DNA of 64,000 nucleotides from Lineolata rhizophorae (Eukaryota > Ascomycota > Dothideomycetes > Lineolatales > Lineolataceae). Location: contig MU001674.1 of the NCBI GenBank assembly GCA_010093515.1, positions 863,975 to 927,974 of the forward strand, given 5' to 3'. Within the stretch, counting starts at the first letter, position 1. Every line of letters starts with the position of its first letter. A program made the position numbers and the translations under genes. Below are positions 10,757 to 22,167 of the stretch, one piece after another. The notes under the pieces were generated by a model, which saw nothing but the letters and a program-made list of their open reading frames with translations, did no database searches and was not told the origin of the DNA.

Positions 10757-12973
10757 GGTGACCCCGCGTGGCCGTTACGCGGCCGGTCGTACGGTGCAAG
10801 TATTGCAGGAAGAATAGGCTGCGCTCTACCGAGGGCCCCGAATTGGGTCGTATCGCAATGCTGGAGGTAGAATAGGCAACCCGCAAGGGGGTGAATGCGA
10901 GATGTTTACGGTAAGGCTGGACAGGTGCAAGGCTGGTTGCGCCCCGAAGAATTGCCTCGAGTCGCGAATTCTGAGACCTGGGAACGCGAGAACAAAATGA
11001 GAGGGCGTGAAATAAAAGTGAGAAATGAAAAGCTGCTAGAGAGCGAAGGACGATGGCAGAATGCGCATGGTTGAGCAGGGGGGCGTGCGGTGCTGCGCTG
11101 AGCGTAGCTCCTGTCACGCATCATCGTCAAAAGGCCAGGTCGACAAGAATCGGACAAGGGGGAGTCGGCTCGCGGACAAAGCCACAGGGCTGCGGCACGT
11201 GTGTTGTGGCTTGAAAAGCTCGGCGCCACAAGGGACGCGACCGGCCCGACAGAGCCAATGGCAGCTCGGGCCGGATTCACAGACGGTCGGCGCAACGAAA
11301 ACCCGGGACGTCCCCACGGGACATTGCAGATCCCGCCGCGAGCGCTCGCAGGGCTGCCCCGTACCTTTTGGCCAAATCGTCCAATCCCGACCCTGAAAAA
11401 TTAAATATCATTTCCCGCTACTGCCGCGGATGACTGTCCGGCTGCCGCCGCCAAGGTCTAGCCTATGTATCCGCGAAAAATCCGGAGGATGCGACGATGC
11501 GAGTGCGCAAAGCGTGGTTCACAGCTATGTAATTGAACCCGAAGCTAGGATGCCCACTTCGTTCACGGCGGCTCTCAGTTTGCCGGAAGATGCGTAGACG
11601 AAGTAATGGTACTTGCTGTAATTGTCGCCTCTTCTTCTGTGCGTGCGGTTGATGCAAATGAAATAGCTTCTATCGTCTGATCCTCCTCACGGAAGACCTT
11701 GCTCACTCAAGAGTACCAATCACTGCTTGCATGAGGATCAGAAGCGGCCCTTCAATTGATAAGAATTCAATTACCTATTCTGCTTATTCGAGAGCACGCT
11801 ACTGATAGGATTACCTCACTCAGGCATGCTATTTGGGCAACCGAAGGATGCTGGCGTATCCGAGAAGCACGATCTGTGAGGCTTTGAAAGTGCCTCGCAT
11901 GGATGCTTAATCGACGTCAAGGGTTCATGGCGGGGCTCTTACCACAAACTGCAAAGATTGCAGTTCTCTCCACTCCCACTCCCGCGTCTGCGGCAAGTCC
12001 GGCACCGAGGCATTTGAGCTCTTCCAACCACCATCACCTATTCGTGGGAGCATTCTGGATGCAACTCACGCTTGTATCTTCCCCTCTGGGCCTTTTCATA
12101 TGTTGGGCTTGTTGGTATGAATCTTGAATCGTGGCCCGCCAAGCCCGGTTGCGGGGCAGCATTCCCGCCTTTAGTGTGGAGAGCGTGCCTGGATCATTAC
12201 TCAACCCTTCATTCTAGCCCACATGCTCTTCCCCACACCGCCACCTCAAGAAAAGGTGGTTGGGGTCTGCCCACTGTGCGCCATGCGCCCACGGCTCACT
12301 GCATGCATTGACGCACGCAAGCTGCGCTTGCGCCAGCTGCACATCGAAAAGGCAGGCGCAGAGTGGTGAAGATGCGAATTTACCCCACGCCATCACACGA
12401 CACCCCCCACGTCACGTCATCCCTCCTAATATCGGGTTACACGTAGTCAAACGGCCAAAAAAAAAAAAAAAAAGACGCCGGGTCACAAGCGAGACAGGCG
12501 CATGCAGTGCTTCGCCAGGCTGCAGTTGTTTTACAATTCTCTAGTGTTCGGTGTGGTTGTAGCTCTCCAGCAACCCCAAAAAATGGGACAGTGCACACAT
12601 ACTGTCTTGTAGAACGCCGACTCTAGCCGATGCGCCATCCGTTGTCCCAGTTGATTGAGTTTTCCGTGAGCAAGCAAAACAACCATGCAAGACCAAATCG
12701 CCGTGGCAATGAGCGAAACTTTGCGGCCCATGGACCTGAGACATAATGGGTGACGAACGGAAGCTTCACCAAGCGACCGTGCAAGCCATTCCAGTTCCCA
12801 TATCCGGTCTTGCCGCAGGATAGATCGCAACCTAAAATGGTTTGGAGATACTGCCGTTAAGTCGTAATAACCATCTAGATGCTGTCAAATGCCCACAGTC
12901 CTGCTTCCCAGACCTCCAACACCAAGATAACTTTCATTTCGTGCTCGCAATCTTGACATATTCCCACCCATTC
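10757..12973. other. intergenic: ERV46 promoter and 3' flank of the TamA-like gene
   Basis: 2.2 kb without a supportable gene. A 17-A homopolymer lies at 12457-12473. Open frames at 11463-11657 and 12531-12830 lack family features and splice support; the latter probably lies in the 3' region of the downstream gene. Confidence 0.6.
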
Positions 12974-15299
12974 TTAGTCCCTAACCCCCGAGACGGATGT
13001 CCCAGGCGAGTCCTCCTCCATCCTATCTGCATATTGCTCGAGCGCCTCTGTGGACGGAAAGCCCGCGAAACTTGTGCCAGAGGGGTATCTGGACAATTCG
13101 GGCGAATCTTCACCGCCTATCTGCTCTGCTTGAGCCTGTGAAGACACGCCAGGACTCCTCGTGCCTGACGCCGCTGCGGCTGCGAATCTCTCCGATGGCA
13201 CACCCGCATTGCTTACTTGGCTCTGCGCGATAGACGGCTTCTCGGCAAGATTGTTAAGCATAGCGCGAGATGCGTCGAGCATCTGCACCGCATAATCGAG
13301 AAATTGGGCACGTTTGGCGCTGACGGAGAGGGTCCATCGATACTCGCGTAGCCTGGTCTTATAGAATTCCGCTTCTTCCTGAGCTGGTGCTGTCGCCCAT
13401 AGAAGGCTACCAAACGTGCCGATGAGAGTGAAGTTAATTTTCGAGGCGAAATACCAAAACGACTGAAGGTGTTCGGGCTTAAGCCTGTTTACGAAATCCA
13501 TGGCTGAGATGAGGCGGGTTTTCGCAGCGGAGCGGCAAATGTACAATAGATACGGCTCAGAAACTTTTGGGTCCAGAGACTGCACGATTCGGCGATGAAG
13601 GGTGATTTCGGTAGCAAAGTATGCTAGATGAAGATAACCTAAACTTGTCAAACAAAATACCACTCACAGAACTCAACGGGCTTACCTGTCGATGAGAGCT
13701 TCTTCCCTTCGGTATTCTGAGTTCGCATTGAATTTGGAAGCTTTGCAAACCACTCCTTCAACTTAATTTGGACTGGTTTTGCCCTCTCCAATATCAACTG
13801 TGTGGAGTTCTTTCCGGCATTCTCGAAGTCTTGGATAGCCACCTGCGTGTAAAAAGTATCCATCACCTCAGCCATAATGCCAGTCAGCGCAATCATCTGG
13901 CTAAACAGAGTCTGGCCTGCTTCTGCCTCGGCCAGGTCATCTTCACTCTGGGGTGAAGCACGCTCCATGACCTCAGAGTCTTCCGCGAAATCGTTAGCCG
14001 TGATGGGCTTAACGGCCCAGTTGGCACTGAAAATATGCGAGGGTCTGCCATGAATCAACGAGCTCCACTTGTCCTGCATATACAAGGCCCAGGCAATGCG
14101 TTTCCGCAAGCCCCGCTCCCATACTGGGATTGACCAATTTGAGCAATCGAGGTGAAGACCTAGCTCCTGACCGACGGCGACTAGCTGAGTCGTCAGACTC
14201 CAGGAATCAGCTTCTGGTCGCTGCAGAAGCAAGAGCCCGCCTTGGACTGTCGATAGTTTGGGCCGTTGGATCGCAAAGGCGAGAGCTTTCGACGCGATCG
14301 ACTCAAGCTTGGCCGCGTCAGGCTTTTGTTGCACCGCAAGGGAAGGATCATGCGACCACCAATTCAAGGCAAGAATGTACATGCCCGCAAGAAGAGCAGG
14401 AGAAAACTGGCGCTGGTTTGCGCGGTATCTCTCGAGGAACAAATATTTTTGGATTATTGGGAAGCTGGGATGAACGGTCCGAAAATAGATGTCAACCAAG
14501 GCAGGGCCGTGCGAACCAATGGCTTGTTCGAGAGCATTCAGAGCGTCAGCCTCTTCGGCATATTCTCTGGTGCTTTCGTCAGGAAGCATGATGAAGCACT
14601 CATTCTCGTTCACTCTACGGAGAGTACCCAGATCGAAGTTGCTCTCGTGGTGGATGTCGAACTCGGAAAGGCTGATGAGGGTTGGGTCGAACGGAGTGGT
14701 CCGACCAATGTAGCGGCTGTGCTTCCGCCTTTGGAGACCCAATGTCTCGCCAAGGGTGGCGATCTCCCTATGAGCAAAAGCTTGCTGCGGGGAGGTGGTT
14801 GTGAGAGAGACAGGCGAGATCTCGGCAGGGTTTTGGTCCTGAGACGAGGGGGAAGCGTCTACAGACCTACGCGAAGCGTGTCAGCTAAAGATATAGTACT
14901 CAAAGCCAACCCCACGACACGCCAATCAAGGGACGACAGCCTAACTCGACCTCACCTCTTTTTTGCGGGCTCCTTTTTGCCGTCACCGACGGGCTTACGC
15001 TTTCGTGGCTGCGGGCTTTGGACAAAAGTGCACTCCTGTTTGTGGAATTCGCACAAGACGCAGAGCACGGCGCCCTCATGGATCACGCAGCGGCTCTTAC
15101 GGCGACGGCAGGCATCACAAGGGCGCTCCCGACGGGAGCGGATGTTGCTGACGGCGCCGACGGGAGCAGGCACGGACTTTAGCTGAATCACGTTTTCCTT
15201 ACCCGGTGTCATGGGCCGCTTGCTTCGTGGGCGAGCCGCGGCAATCGGGACAGGAGTCGAGCGCGGCATGGCAGAGTGAAATGCGACCGCACTCGTCAT
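12974..15299 (-). CDS. tamA: Zn2Cys6 transcription factor, TamA/Dal81 family nitrogen co-regulator
   Basis: Three exons: 15299-14956, 14866-13686 and 13638-12974; 729 residues. TamA (Aspergillus) and Dal81/Uga35 (yeast) are nuclear co-activators of nitrogen-catabolic genes, acting with GATA factors or pathway-specific activators. The zinc cluster is at about residues 58-88: CDACRRRKSRC, eight residues, then CVLC, six residues and a last Cys. It is followed by the family-typical basic linker TFVQSPQPRKRK. The middle region (from about residue 235, VDIYFRTVHPSFPIIQKYLF) is the fungal-specific transcription factor domain. The Ser/Pro/Glu-rich tail ends SGVRD. Introns are 89 and 47 nt, both in phase. 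Two nearby Mets (15299, 15269) could start; the first is used. The symbol rests on remembered similarity around the zinc cluster and linker, so it is likely but not certain. Confidence 0.85.
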
Positions 15300-17619
15300 A
15301 TCGGCCCAAAAGAGCTGGCGTCGCGCGCCAGCCTACCGGCAGCCTCCACGGGCCCTTTCCCAGATAACGGCACGTAGCCGAGACTCCGCGGGTGCGGCTT
15401 GGACGCGGCGGGCCTGGGCCGGCCTGGGTGGCACGTCTCTTCCACTGCGGGAAGGCCGTTGTTAGCTCCCGTGGGCTGGGAAGGTCGGAGAGGGCAGCGC
15501 ACCAGTCACACGACAAGGGCGGTCTTACCCGATCCACACAAATCGACGATATGTATGGCGGCTACGAGGCTTGGGCCAGGATGGCTAAGGCGCTCGAAGA
15601 AAAGACCTTATCGCGTGGATGGAGGCGCGGCGACGGCGGCAACCAGCGGGCAGCAACAAGGCAGAGCTGCCTGCGGCGGTGGCGGCGGCAACGGGCAGCA
15701 AATTCAACCTGACGGGTTGCCCGTACGCGGCGGGCTGGCCCCGGGCAGCCAGCAAAAGGAACCCACAACCGGCGGCGATTAAGGCAGGACGACAGGCGGC
15801 AGGGCACAAGGCCGGCGGGCCAGGACGGGGGGCGCCGTTAGGGCCCGAGATTGCCGGCAAGGGACTGAAGAAGGATAAGATAGTCGATGCTCCTTTCGGT
15901 CATTGAAAGGACAGTCCGCGTGCGGCTGCAGGTCGAGGTCGGGCAGTCCCGCGGCGATGCGACTCACGAAAGGCGGCAGGACGCTTTCGCGGGAGAGGGA
16001 GAGGAGCGCAGCCGGCGAGCGCAGCGTGTCTTTTGAAGCCGGCCCGGGGGAAAGACATGGTCGGACACCAGTACGTAACAACAACTCTTGGATCCGGAGG
16101 CTCACAGACGGTTGAGGCGCAATGCTGGCACGGAGCCCCAAGAAGAGTGATAAGAGCTTCGGAGCGCCATGATTCGCGGCTGCGCCCGGGGCCCCTGGCT
16201 CGTTGCCCGCCCACCCCACCAGTTGCAGCCCTGCCAGGCGCGAAAATCTGACACTTTGGAGTACGTACGAAATACTGTACCGCGTTGCGCTGCTGCCCAG
16301 GGCGCGACGTGCGTTTTGGTTTCGTTTCTCTTTTTTGCCTCTAGAGACACCGGGCTTGTTCTCCGGCGCGACCAATCTACGACCGCCGGCCCGCATCAGC
16401 AACATATCCGAGTGCTCTCAGTGGTCGAGGCGAACACGGAGTTCTCGGTCAATGCGGGCAAGGAGCCCCTCCCCCTATACCGCCGTACGGGTAGTACGAG
16501 GTGCCAGTTGTACATACGCTACACTAGAATACACTTGGGTAAGTCAACTGAGAGCGCCCGGTCTCGCACTAGGCGCTCCAATCTGGTACAGTACGTAAAA
16601 GCCGGTGGGACGTACCGGCGCGTCACACGCTCGGACGAGCTCGGATACGTCCATACGTGACACCCAGAGGTCCTAGACTCCCTCGAGCGCCGTGACTAGC
16701 ATCGGACGAAGACGGGTGACGTAGGTACGAGCTGGTCGCTACATAGCTCGACACCCGGGCAGCCCACAAGTTCGTCTCGAGGCGCTTTCGGCGGCTTGCG
16801 GTGAACATGTGCCGGCGAGCCTGAAGGCCGGGTCGCGTGGCTCTACAAAGTGGGAACGTCGCGCGACACCAGCAATAATGTCGAGATTGCTGCTGCCCCA
16901 CCGCCCGCCGGTGACGATCACTTGTCCCGCCGCGCTGCAGGGTCCTCGGTCCCTTACCTAATGCCTACCGCCATTCTGCCACGAGTACCACCGCCCGGGG
17001 GCTCGGCAGTTTTGCCCTTCGATTTCGCACGCCGGCGACGCCGGCGAACGGTTGGACGCCCGTTTGTCACCATGACCTTATCTCACTCTACGCCGAGGTT
17101 CGATGCCACGGATGCGTTTAGACGGGAAACGTCAAAATCCTGTTGGTTCGACACGCGCACGTGACTCCCAGTCCCAGCGAATCGTCCAGTTCGGCCCATC
17201 GTCCGATGCTATACAGGCGCAATCCGGTCCCAGAGCGTGCTGCAAAATCGCAAATCCAAACGTGCGATAACCTTTCCAATTAGTGTTGGCATTACTAGTT
17301 ACTCTAATACCGGCTACGACCTATTGCACTGGAGCCGAGCAGCGCATCTATAGAACCGGACCCCTGCGCCGTTCCTTGTACATGTGCCTAAATGCCTCGA
17401 AACCCCCAGCAAATGAACGCCCTCGATTATGTTCCCCGCATGTCCATTTCTTACCTCATTGACCATTATTGCCAGGGTTGCCGACTATTATCCTCTTAAT
17501 GTAAACGCCCGCGACACTATCTCAACCGACTGCAACCGCCATCTACCCCATCACCGTCCAAGCTCTTGCACAGTTTCGCCTTGTTCGAGAACCCGGACTA
17601 AAACCACCGCACGATCTCC
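15300..17619. other. intergenic: TamA-like promoter and MFS 3' flank
   Basis: 2.3 kb, GC-rich, with overlapping open frames on both strands that look like compositional noise. A GTACGTAC palindrome lies at 16261-16268. A GGTTCGATGCC string near 17099 resembles a tRNA B box but has no matching A box or acceptor stem. Confidence 0.55.
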
Positions 17620-19560
17620 TTACTGCGATGGTGTCGCACTCGTCTTCTCCTCGTCCTTCTTCGCCTGCTTCTCCTGGAAGCCCTGTTCCGTCTCAAGCTC
17701 GCGGTCGAGCGGGAAAGCCTTGGTCCAGAAGCTGGAGACCATGGTCACGGCGCTGAGCGCGGTGAGCACGATGAACACGTACTTCAACCCATCCACGTAG
17801 CTGGTGCGGAGCATCAGCTTCTCGGGGGCGCTGTCGGGCATCGCCTTGATGATTTCAACGAGGGCGCTAGCGTCCCGAGAATACTCCTCGGCCATGGGTG
17901 CGAGGAGAGGGTAGGACTCCAACTTCTTCTTAACCTGGTTCTGGAACACTGTCCCGCCGACGGCAACGCCAACCGACTGCCCGAAGGCACGGAAGAAGGC
18001 GAACATGGTGGCTGCATAGGCTGCGTCGGCTTCGGCCGCCGCTGCCTGTACGGTCAATGCCATGGCCGGGAACAGAATTCCGGTTCCGAGCCCAGACACC
18101 AGGTTGATGAAGACCCACTCGACCGTCGTAGTGTCTACTTTCAGGTAGATCAAGAGGCCGGCGCCGAAAGTAGTAAGGACCCAGCCGCTCCAAATCGCCC
18201 ATCGATATCGACCGGTGATCGCGACAGCAGCCCCGACCGCGATAGCTGCGGGAGCCACCGTGAGAGTCTGAGGCATAAGTGCCACGCCTGCCACAATGGG
18301 CGAGAAGCCCTTGACAGCTTCGTAGTACAGAGGCACTGGACAGTGTCAGATTCAGTCACCTGGCTTCTGCTTTCGGCCACGCTCACTCACAGTAGTACAA
18401 AAGGCACCAAAGAATCAAACCGTGGATAAAGGTTCCGAAATAGGTAATCGCCGCAGTCACGTTCGTGAAAACGTTGCGGATCAGTGGCTCCGGTGCCACA
18501 TATTTCTCGTAAGCGACAAAACCGATCAATCCAACAGCGCAGAGAAGCAGCGGAAAAAGCGTCCTCCAATGATCCCATGGGTACATCACACCTGTCGTTC
18601 GGAAGGTCAGCCTAGCAATTCTCAACCTGTTTCCAATCGCAAGGCCAGATAACATACCTCCCCAAGTAATCGGGATCAAGAGGCCAGTGGTCGAGGCAAT
18701 GAAAAGCGTAGCTCCAATCCAATCGACGCGCTTCAGCTTTTCCACGAACGCCCCGGTCTTGTAATTCAGGCTGAGGAAGAGTATGATCAGGACAGCGCCG
18801 ATGCCGATGAATGGCAAATTGATCCAAAAGATCCATCGCCAGGTCACATCCTCGGCGAAGCCGCCACCAAGGAGGGGGCCGATGACCGTTCCAACAGCCC
18901 ACATAGAGGATATGAAGCTAAACCACTTTCCTCGCTCCCTCAGCGGAACCATGTCGGTCACGACGACTTCGGTCAAGACGATGATCCCGCCGCCTCCGAC
19001 ACCTTGGATGCTGCGGCCCACCAAGACGACCGTGAAATTGTCGGCAACGGCAGCGATGATGGCTCCAGCGCCAAAGAGAGCAAGGCTCAGCATGATCATG
19101 GGTTTGCGGCCGAAGATGTGGCTGAACGATCCCAGGACTGGCTGGAAGACAGTAGAAGTTAAGATGAACGATGTTCCGGACCAGAAAGCTTCCAGTGCAG
19201 AGCCTCCGAGGGCTCTAGCCATGATCTACCACCTGAAAGTGAGCGTGTCGTTCAGATCCAATAGCACTTAGCGGCTTAACCTACCGGCAGAGCCACGGAA
19301 ATTGAGGTGGCGTCTAAGGCGGCCATCAGTGTGATGACAGAAAGAGAGCTGAAGGCGAGGTAGAAGCGCCAGCCAGGCTTGAAGCCTTTGTAGGATGGCG
19401 AACCGGCATCGTTGTCCGCTAGTTCTCGTGGGTCTTGGACAGGGTCAGTGGTATCCATCACTCCACCGGATGGGACCTCTAACTCGGACTCCCGCTTGGA
19501 CTCCTCAGAGCTTCTGGGGGAAAGCATGTTTGCAACTCTGGAAGTAATCGAACGTGGCAT
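17620..19560 (-). CDS. MFS drug/proton antiporter, DHA14 (14-TM) type
   Basis: Four exons: 19560-19285, 19225-18658, 18591-18391 and 18335-17620; 586 residues. This is a plasma- or vacuolar-membrane exporter of the major facilitator superfamily; substrate unknown. After a charged cytosolic N-terminus (about 65 residues) it shows the first helix VITLMAALDATSISVALP, MFS motif A (SHIFGRKPMIML), the Gly-rich QGVGGGGI segment, motif C (VGTVIGPLLGG) followed by WRWIFWINLP, and the DHA14-type loop YYLPLYYEAVKGFSPIVAG. The tail is Lys/Glu-rich. Introns are 59, 66 and 55 nt; the first acceptor (GGTAG) was chosen over an earlier CAG because only it joins ALP to IMARALGG in frame. The nearest gene downstream in the map is a regulator of another kind, so no secondary-metabolite cluster is implied. 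Confidence 0.92.
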
Positions 19561-20767
19561 GGCACTTTAGAGAACACGAGGGATTGACTGCCTTTGGAGT
19601 TCACGACACCAAAACATAGCGGCGTTCTCGACAAGATAAATACATGCGGCTTGCCGACTGACACGGCAAAGCGTTCGCACCCACGTTAGAAATCAAAATG
19701 CTTGGTCGGAGCTATAATCTGTGCGACATGCGCGCTACAAGACCTCTAACTCCTTCGCTAGCGCGGACTCAGCTTCAGACCGCGCGCCGTGTCATCCACC
19801 GACAGCTTCAGCCTGACGAGCGTACGGCCGGAGGAAACCTCGAACGACAAGTGCTTGGCTTGACGCGTCGAAGGAATAGCGTGTTGCCCTAGCGGGTGCA
19901 CCTGGTGAGTGCGCCCGACTCCAGCGGATCGGCCTGATAATTAACCCGGTGCACTGATCGCCGGCACAAGAGTGCTCCCGATTCCACCCGTCTAAGCCGC
20001 TCCGACGCTTTGTCACCCGACAATAACGTGCGTACGTAGTAGGTAGAACGGAGAGTTAGCGGACATCGTACGGCAAAATTTTAACTCCGATCAAGGGCGG
20101 AAAGCGAGTCATGACGTGGGCACTCTAAAGCGGCCGATTTCGCGACCACACAACGAGCAAATCGTATGGTTTGTCGCGCTTTATTTCGCTGCCTAGTTTG
20201 TAACCCGTTTCAAGAGCTCCCGTCGTCCTCGAGCGCAGACTTTGGATTTTGCATGTGGACAAGATCGGGCAGTATTCGATCGGTCTTGTTGATACGAAAG
20301 TACTTGGATTTAATCATCAGCATGAAGTGTGTAACTCACTTTGTATTTCTGAGCACAGAACGAAGGTTTTTTCGGACACATCCTCAGTTAAAAATGCTCG
20401 ACACTCGCAGAAGTACCCAGGATGTGATAGAAAGAAGCTCTAGACATTTCTAGTGTCATCATTCTTTATAAACTTAGGAAATTTTTGACAGCTGTTTTTT
20501 GGCTTTCAGATCGAACTGTGCAACTGGTTGTTCTTAGGAGGTGAACTAATCGAGTTTCTATTTCCGGTCTATTCCGTAGTTTACGAGTTGATACGGCCAT
20601 AACGACCGGAAATTTGGATCTTGTGGCGGTATGCGTCCAATAGCCAACAACGCCAAATATACTACCTAGTACCTATGGCTGTTGTCCGCTCGCAAGGGCA
20701 ATCTCCGCCATACAGAACACGCAGATGCTTTAAACGCCCACACGAAGATCTGGACTTCTTTGACATT
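19561..20767. other. intergenic: MFS promoter and TMA22 3' flank
   Basis: 1.2 kb. A TATTTATC element (minus strand, near 19640) lies about 80 nt before the MFS start and may be its TATA box. The part from about 20180 to 20650 is comparatively AT-rich. No gene recognised. Confidence 0.55.
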
Positions 20768-21550
20768 TCAACCCCCCTTCTTCTTCTTATCCTCCACGCA
20801 TTCCACGTTGTCTTCTGGAATACCTGGATATATCTCGACAAGGTAGTCGTATATATCGTCACTCACGTCGCCCTGGACGGTAATCGCTTCTCCGCCGCCG
20901 GGCATTTTGGTGACGCTCGAGCCTGTTGCAAACTTCTTGCCGAAGTCCTTCGCAACTTTCTTCAGGTCTAGCCCATGCGCCTCCAGCCCGGTCACTTCAG
21001 TCACAAATTTGCGCTTGTTCCGTTCCACCCGCTTGATCACAACTTTTGATGTGGCCTTCTTCTCTTGTTCGCGGGCGGCGGCTGCCTCGGCTTTCGCGGC
21101 CTTCTTTTGCGCGTCCTTCTCGGCACGCTTTTGAGCGTCGACGGATAGGGCGGCCATGTTCGCTTCGATGGCATCTATCGAGTGAGCCGGGTCAGTGATG
21201 AGTGCGGCCTCGAATGCAGTTCAGTTAGAGGAGCTAGAGGCTTGTGCACCCTGAGAGTAGAGGCGCCCATGGAGCTCAGGGTCGGCCTGCAGCAGCCATT
21301 CTTCGCATTTCTTCGTGGTGCCACCGAACTCGCAATACTATTCCAGCAGCAGGGTTAGACTAGGACATTGTCGGAAGGATGGCGCAACTAAAAGGCGTAC
21401 CTACTTCTGATGGAAGGGAGCACACTGCATTTGTGATAAATGTTAACGCTCAAGTTTCATACCGGAAAGGGGGTTAAACGAGCCTCCACAGTACAGAACC
21501 TGCTTCGGAAAAGATCCAGAAGGCCTGCTAGCAGATTCGGCCTCAGCCAT
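20768..21550 (-). CDS. TMA22: Translation machinery-associated protein 22 (DENR/DRP family)
   Basis: Four exons: 21550-21484, 21424-21405 (20 nt), 21337-21250 and 21174-20768; 193 residues (yeast Tma22 198). With Tma20/MCT-1 it promotes 40S recycling and re-initiation. The N-terminal zinc-binding part reads YCGVCSLPSEYCEFGGTTKK once spliced. It is followed by CEEWLLQADPELHGRLYSQ, a Lys/Ala/Glu-rich linker, and the C-terminal SUI1/eIF1-like domain (SKVVIKRVERNKRKFVTEVT, then LKKVAKDFGKKFATGSSV and ITVQGDVSDDIYDYL). Intron 1 fits the family only with a GC donor (GGAG|GCTCGT). The alternative GT donor would leave a 38-nt intron and insert eight residues inside the zinc motif. Start MAEAES has good context. 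Confidence is high for the gene, lower for the first junction. Confidence 0.92.
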
Positions 21551-22167
21551 GGCTAATCAATATGCGGTAAACCACGCAAATATACCGCGGTGCTAAGATG
21601 CAGTCGTGGAGGTCTTGCGAGCTTTCGTTATTTGGCGGAAGCGAGTCCGACGCCGGCGGTGGCGGGGAACAACAAGCGGGGCATAACCCCACTGAGAGCT
21701 GCGCCACAGCTAGGTTAACATTCCTAGGAACTACAAGCACCTCGACAAAGCTCGACTCCCTTGGTTCTATTTCTTTCGCGGTCACGCAGCCCGACTTTCA
21801 TTCAATCAGTTTGAATTCCATGTAAAGTCGCGGTTAATACTATAGTAACATCAACCACTAACCTGAGACCCAATGCAAAATGACTGCGAAGATTTTGCCA
21901 AATGTTCTGAGATCTATTTCAACAGTGAATGTAATTGTACATAAGAAACGCCTTCGAAAGGAACGCAAGCTGTATGAACGAGGACAGTAAGCTGCATGAA
22001 CGAGGACATTAAACTGCCTCGGGATACAGCCAAGGAATGAGAATGACAGCCAACTGTTATCAAAACGGGACTAACGAGTCAAAATGAATGTTGAATATAT
22101 CAGCACTCGAAATCCAGACACCATTTCCATGAAAAGCCGCGCAAGAGTAATAAAAAAAAATCACGCA
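21551..22167. other. intergenic: TMA22 promoter and 3' flank of the coiled-coil gene
   Basis: About 0.6 kb with nothing recognised. An imperfect direct repeat around 21970-22010 (GCTGTATGAACGAGGACA and AGCTGCATGAACGAGGACA) is visible and short. Confidence 0.55.

Noticed and set aside
17090-17115. GGTTCGATGCC, tRNA B-box match
   Set aside because: No A box, anticodon arm or acceptor stem can be formed around it.
17620-21550. A secondary-metabolite or drug-resistance cluster around the MFS gene
   Set aside because: Neighbours are a TamA-like nitrogen regulator and a translation factor; no synthase, oxidase or cluster-specific regulator is present.
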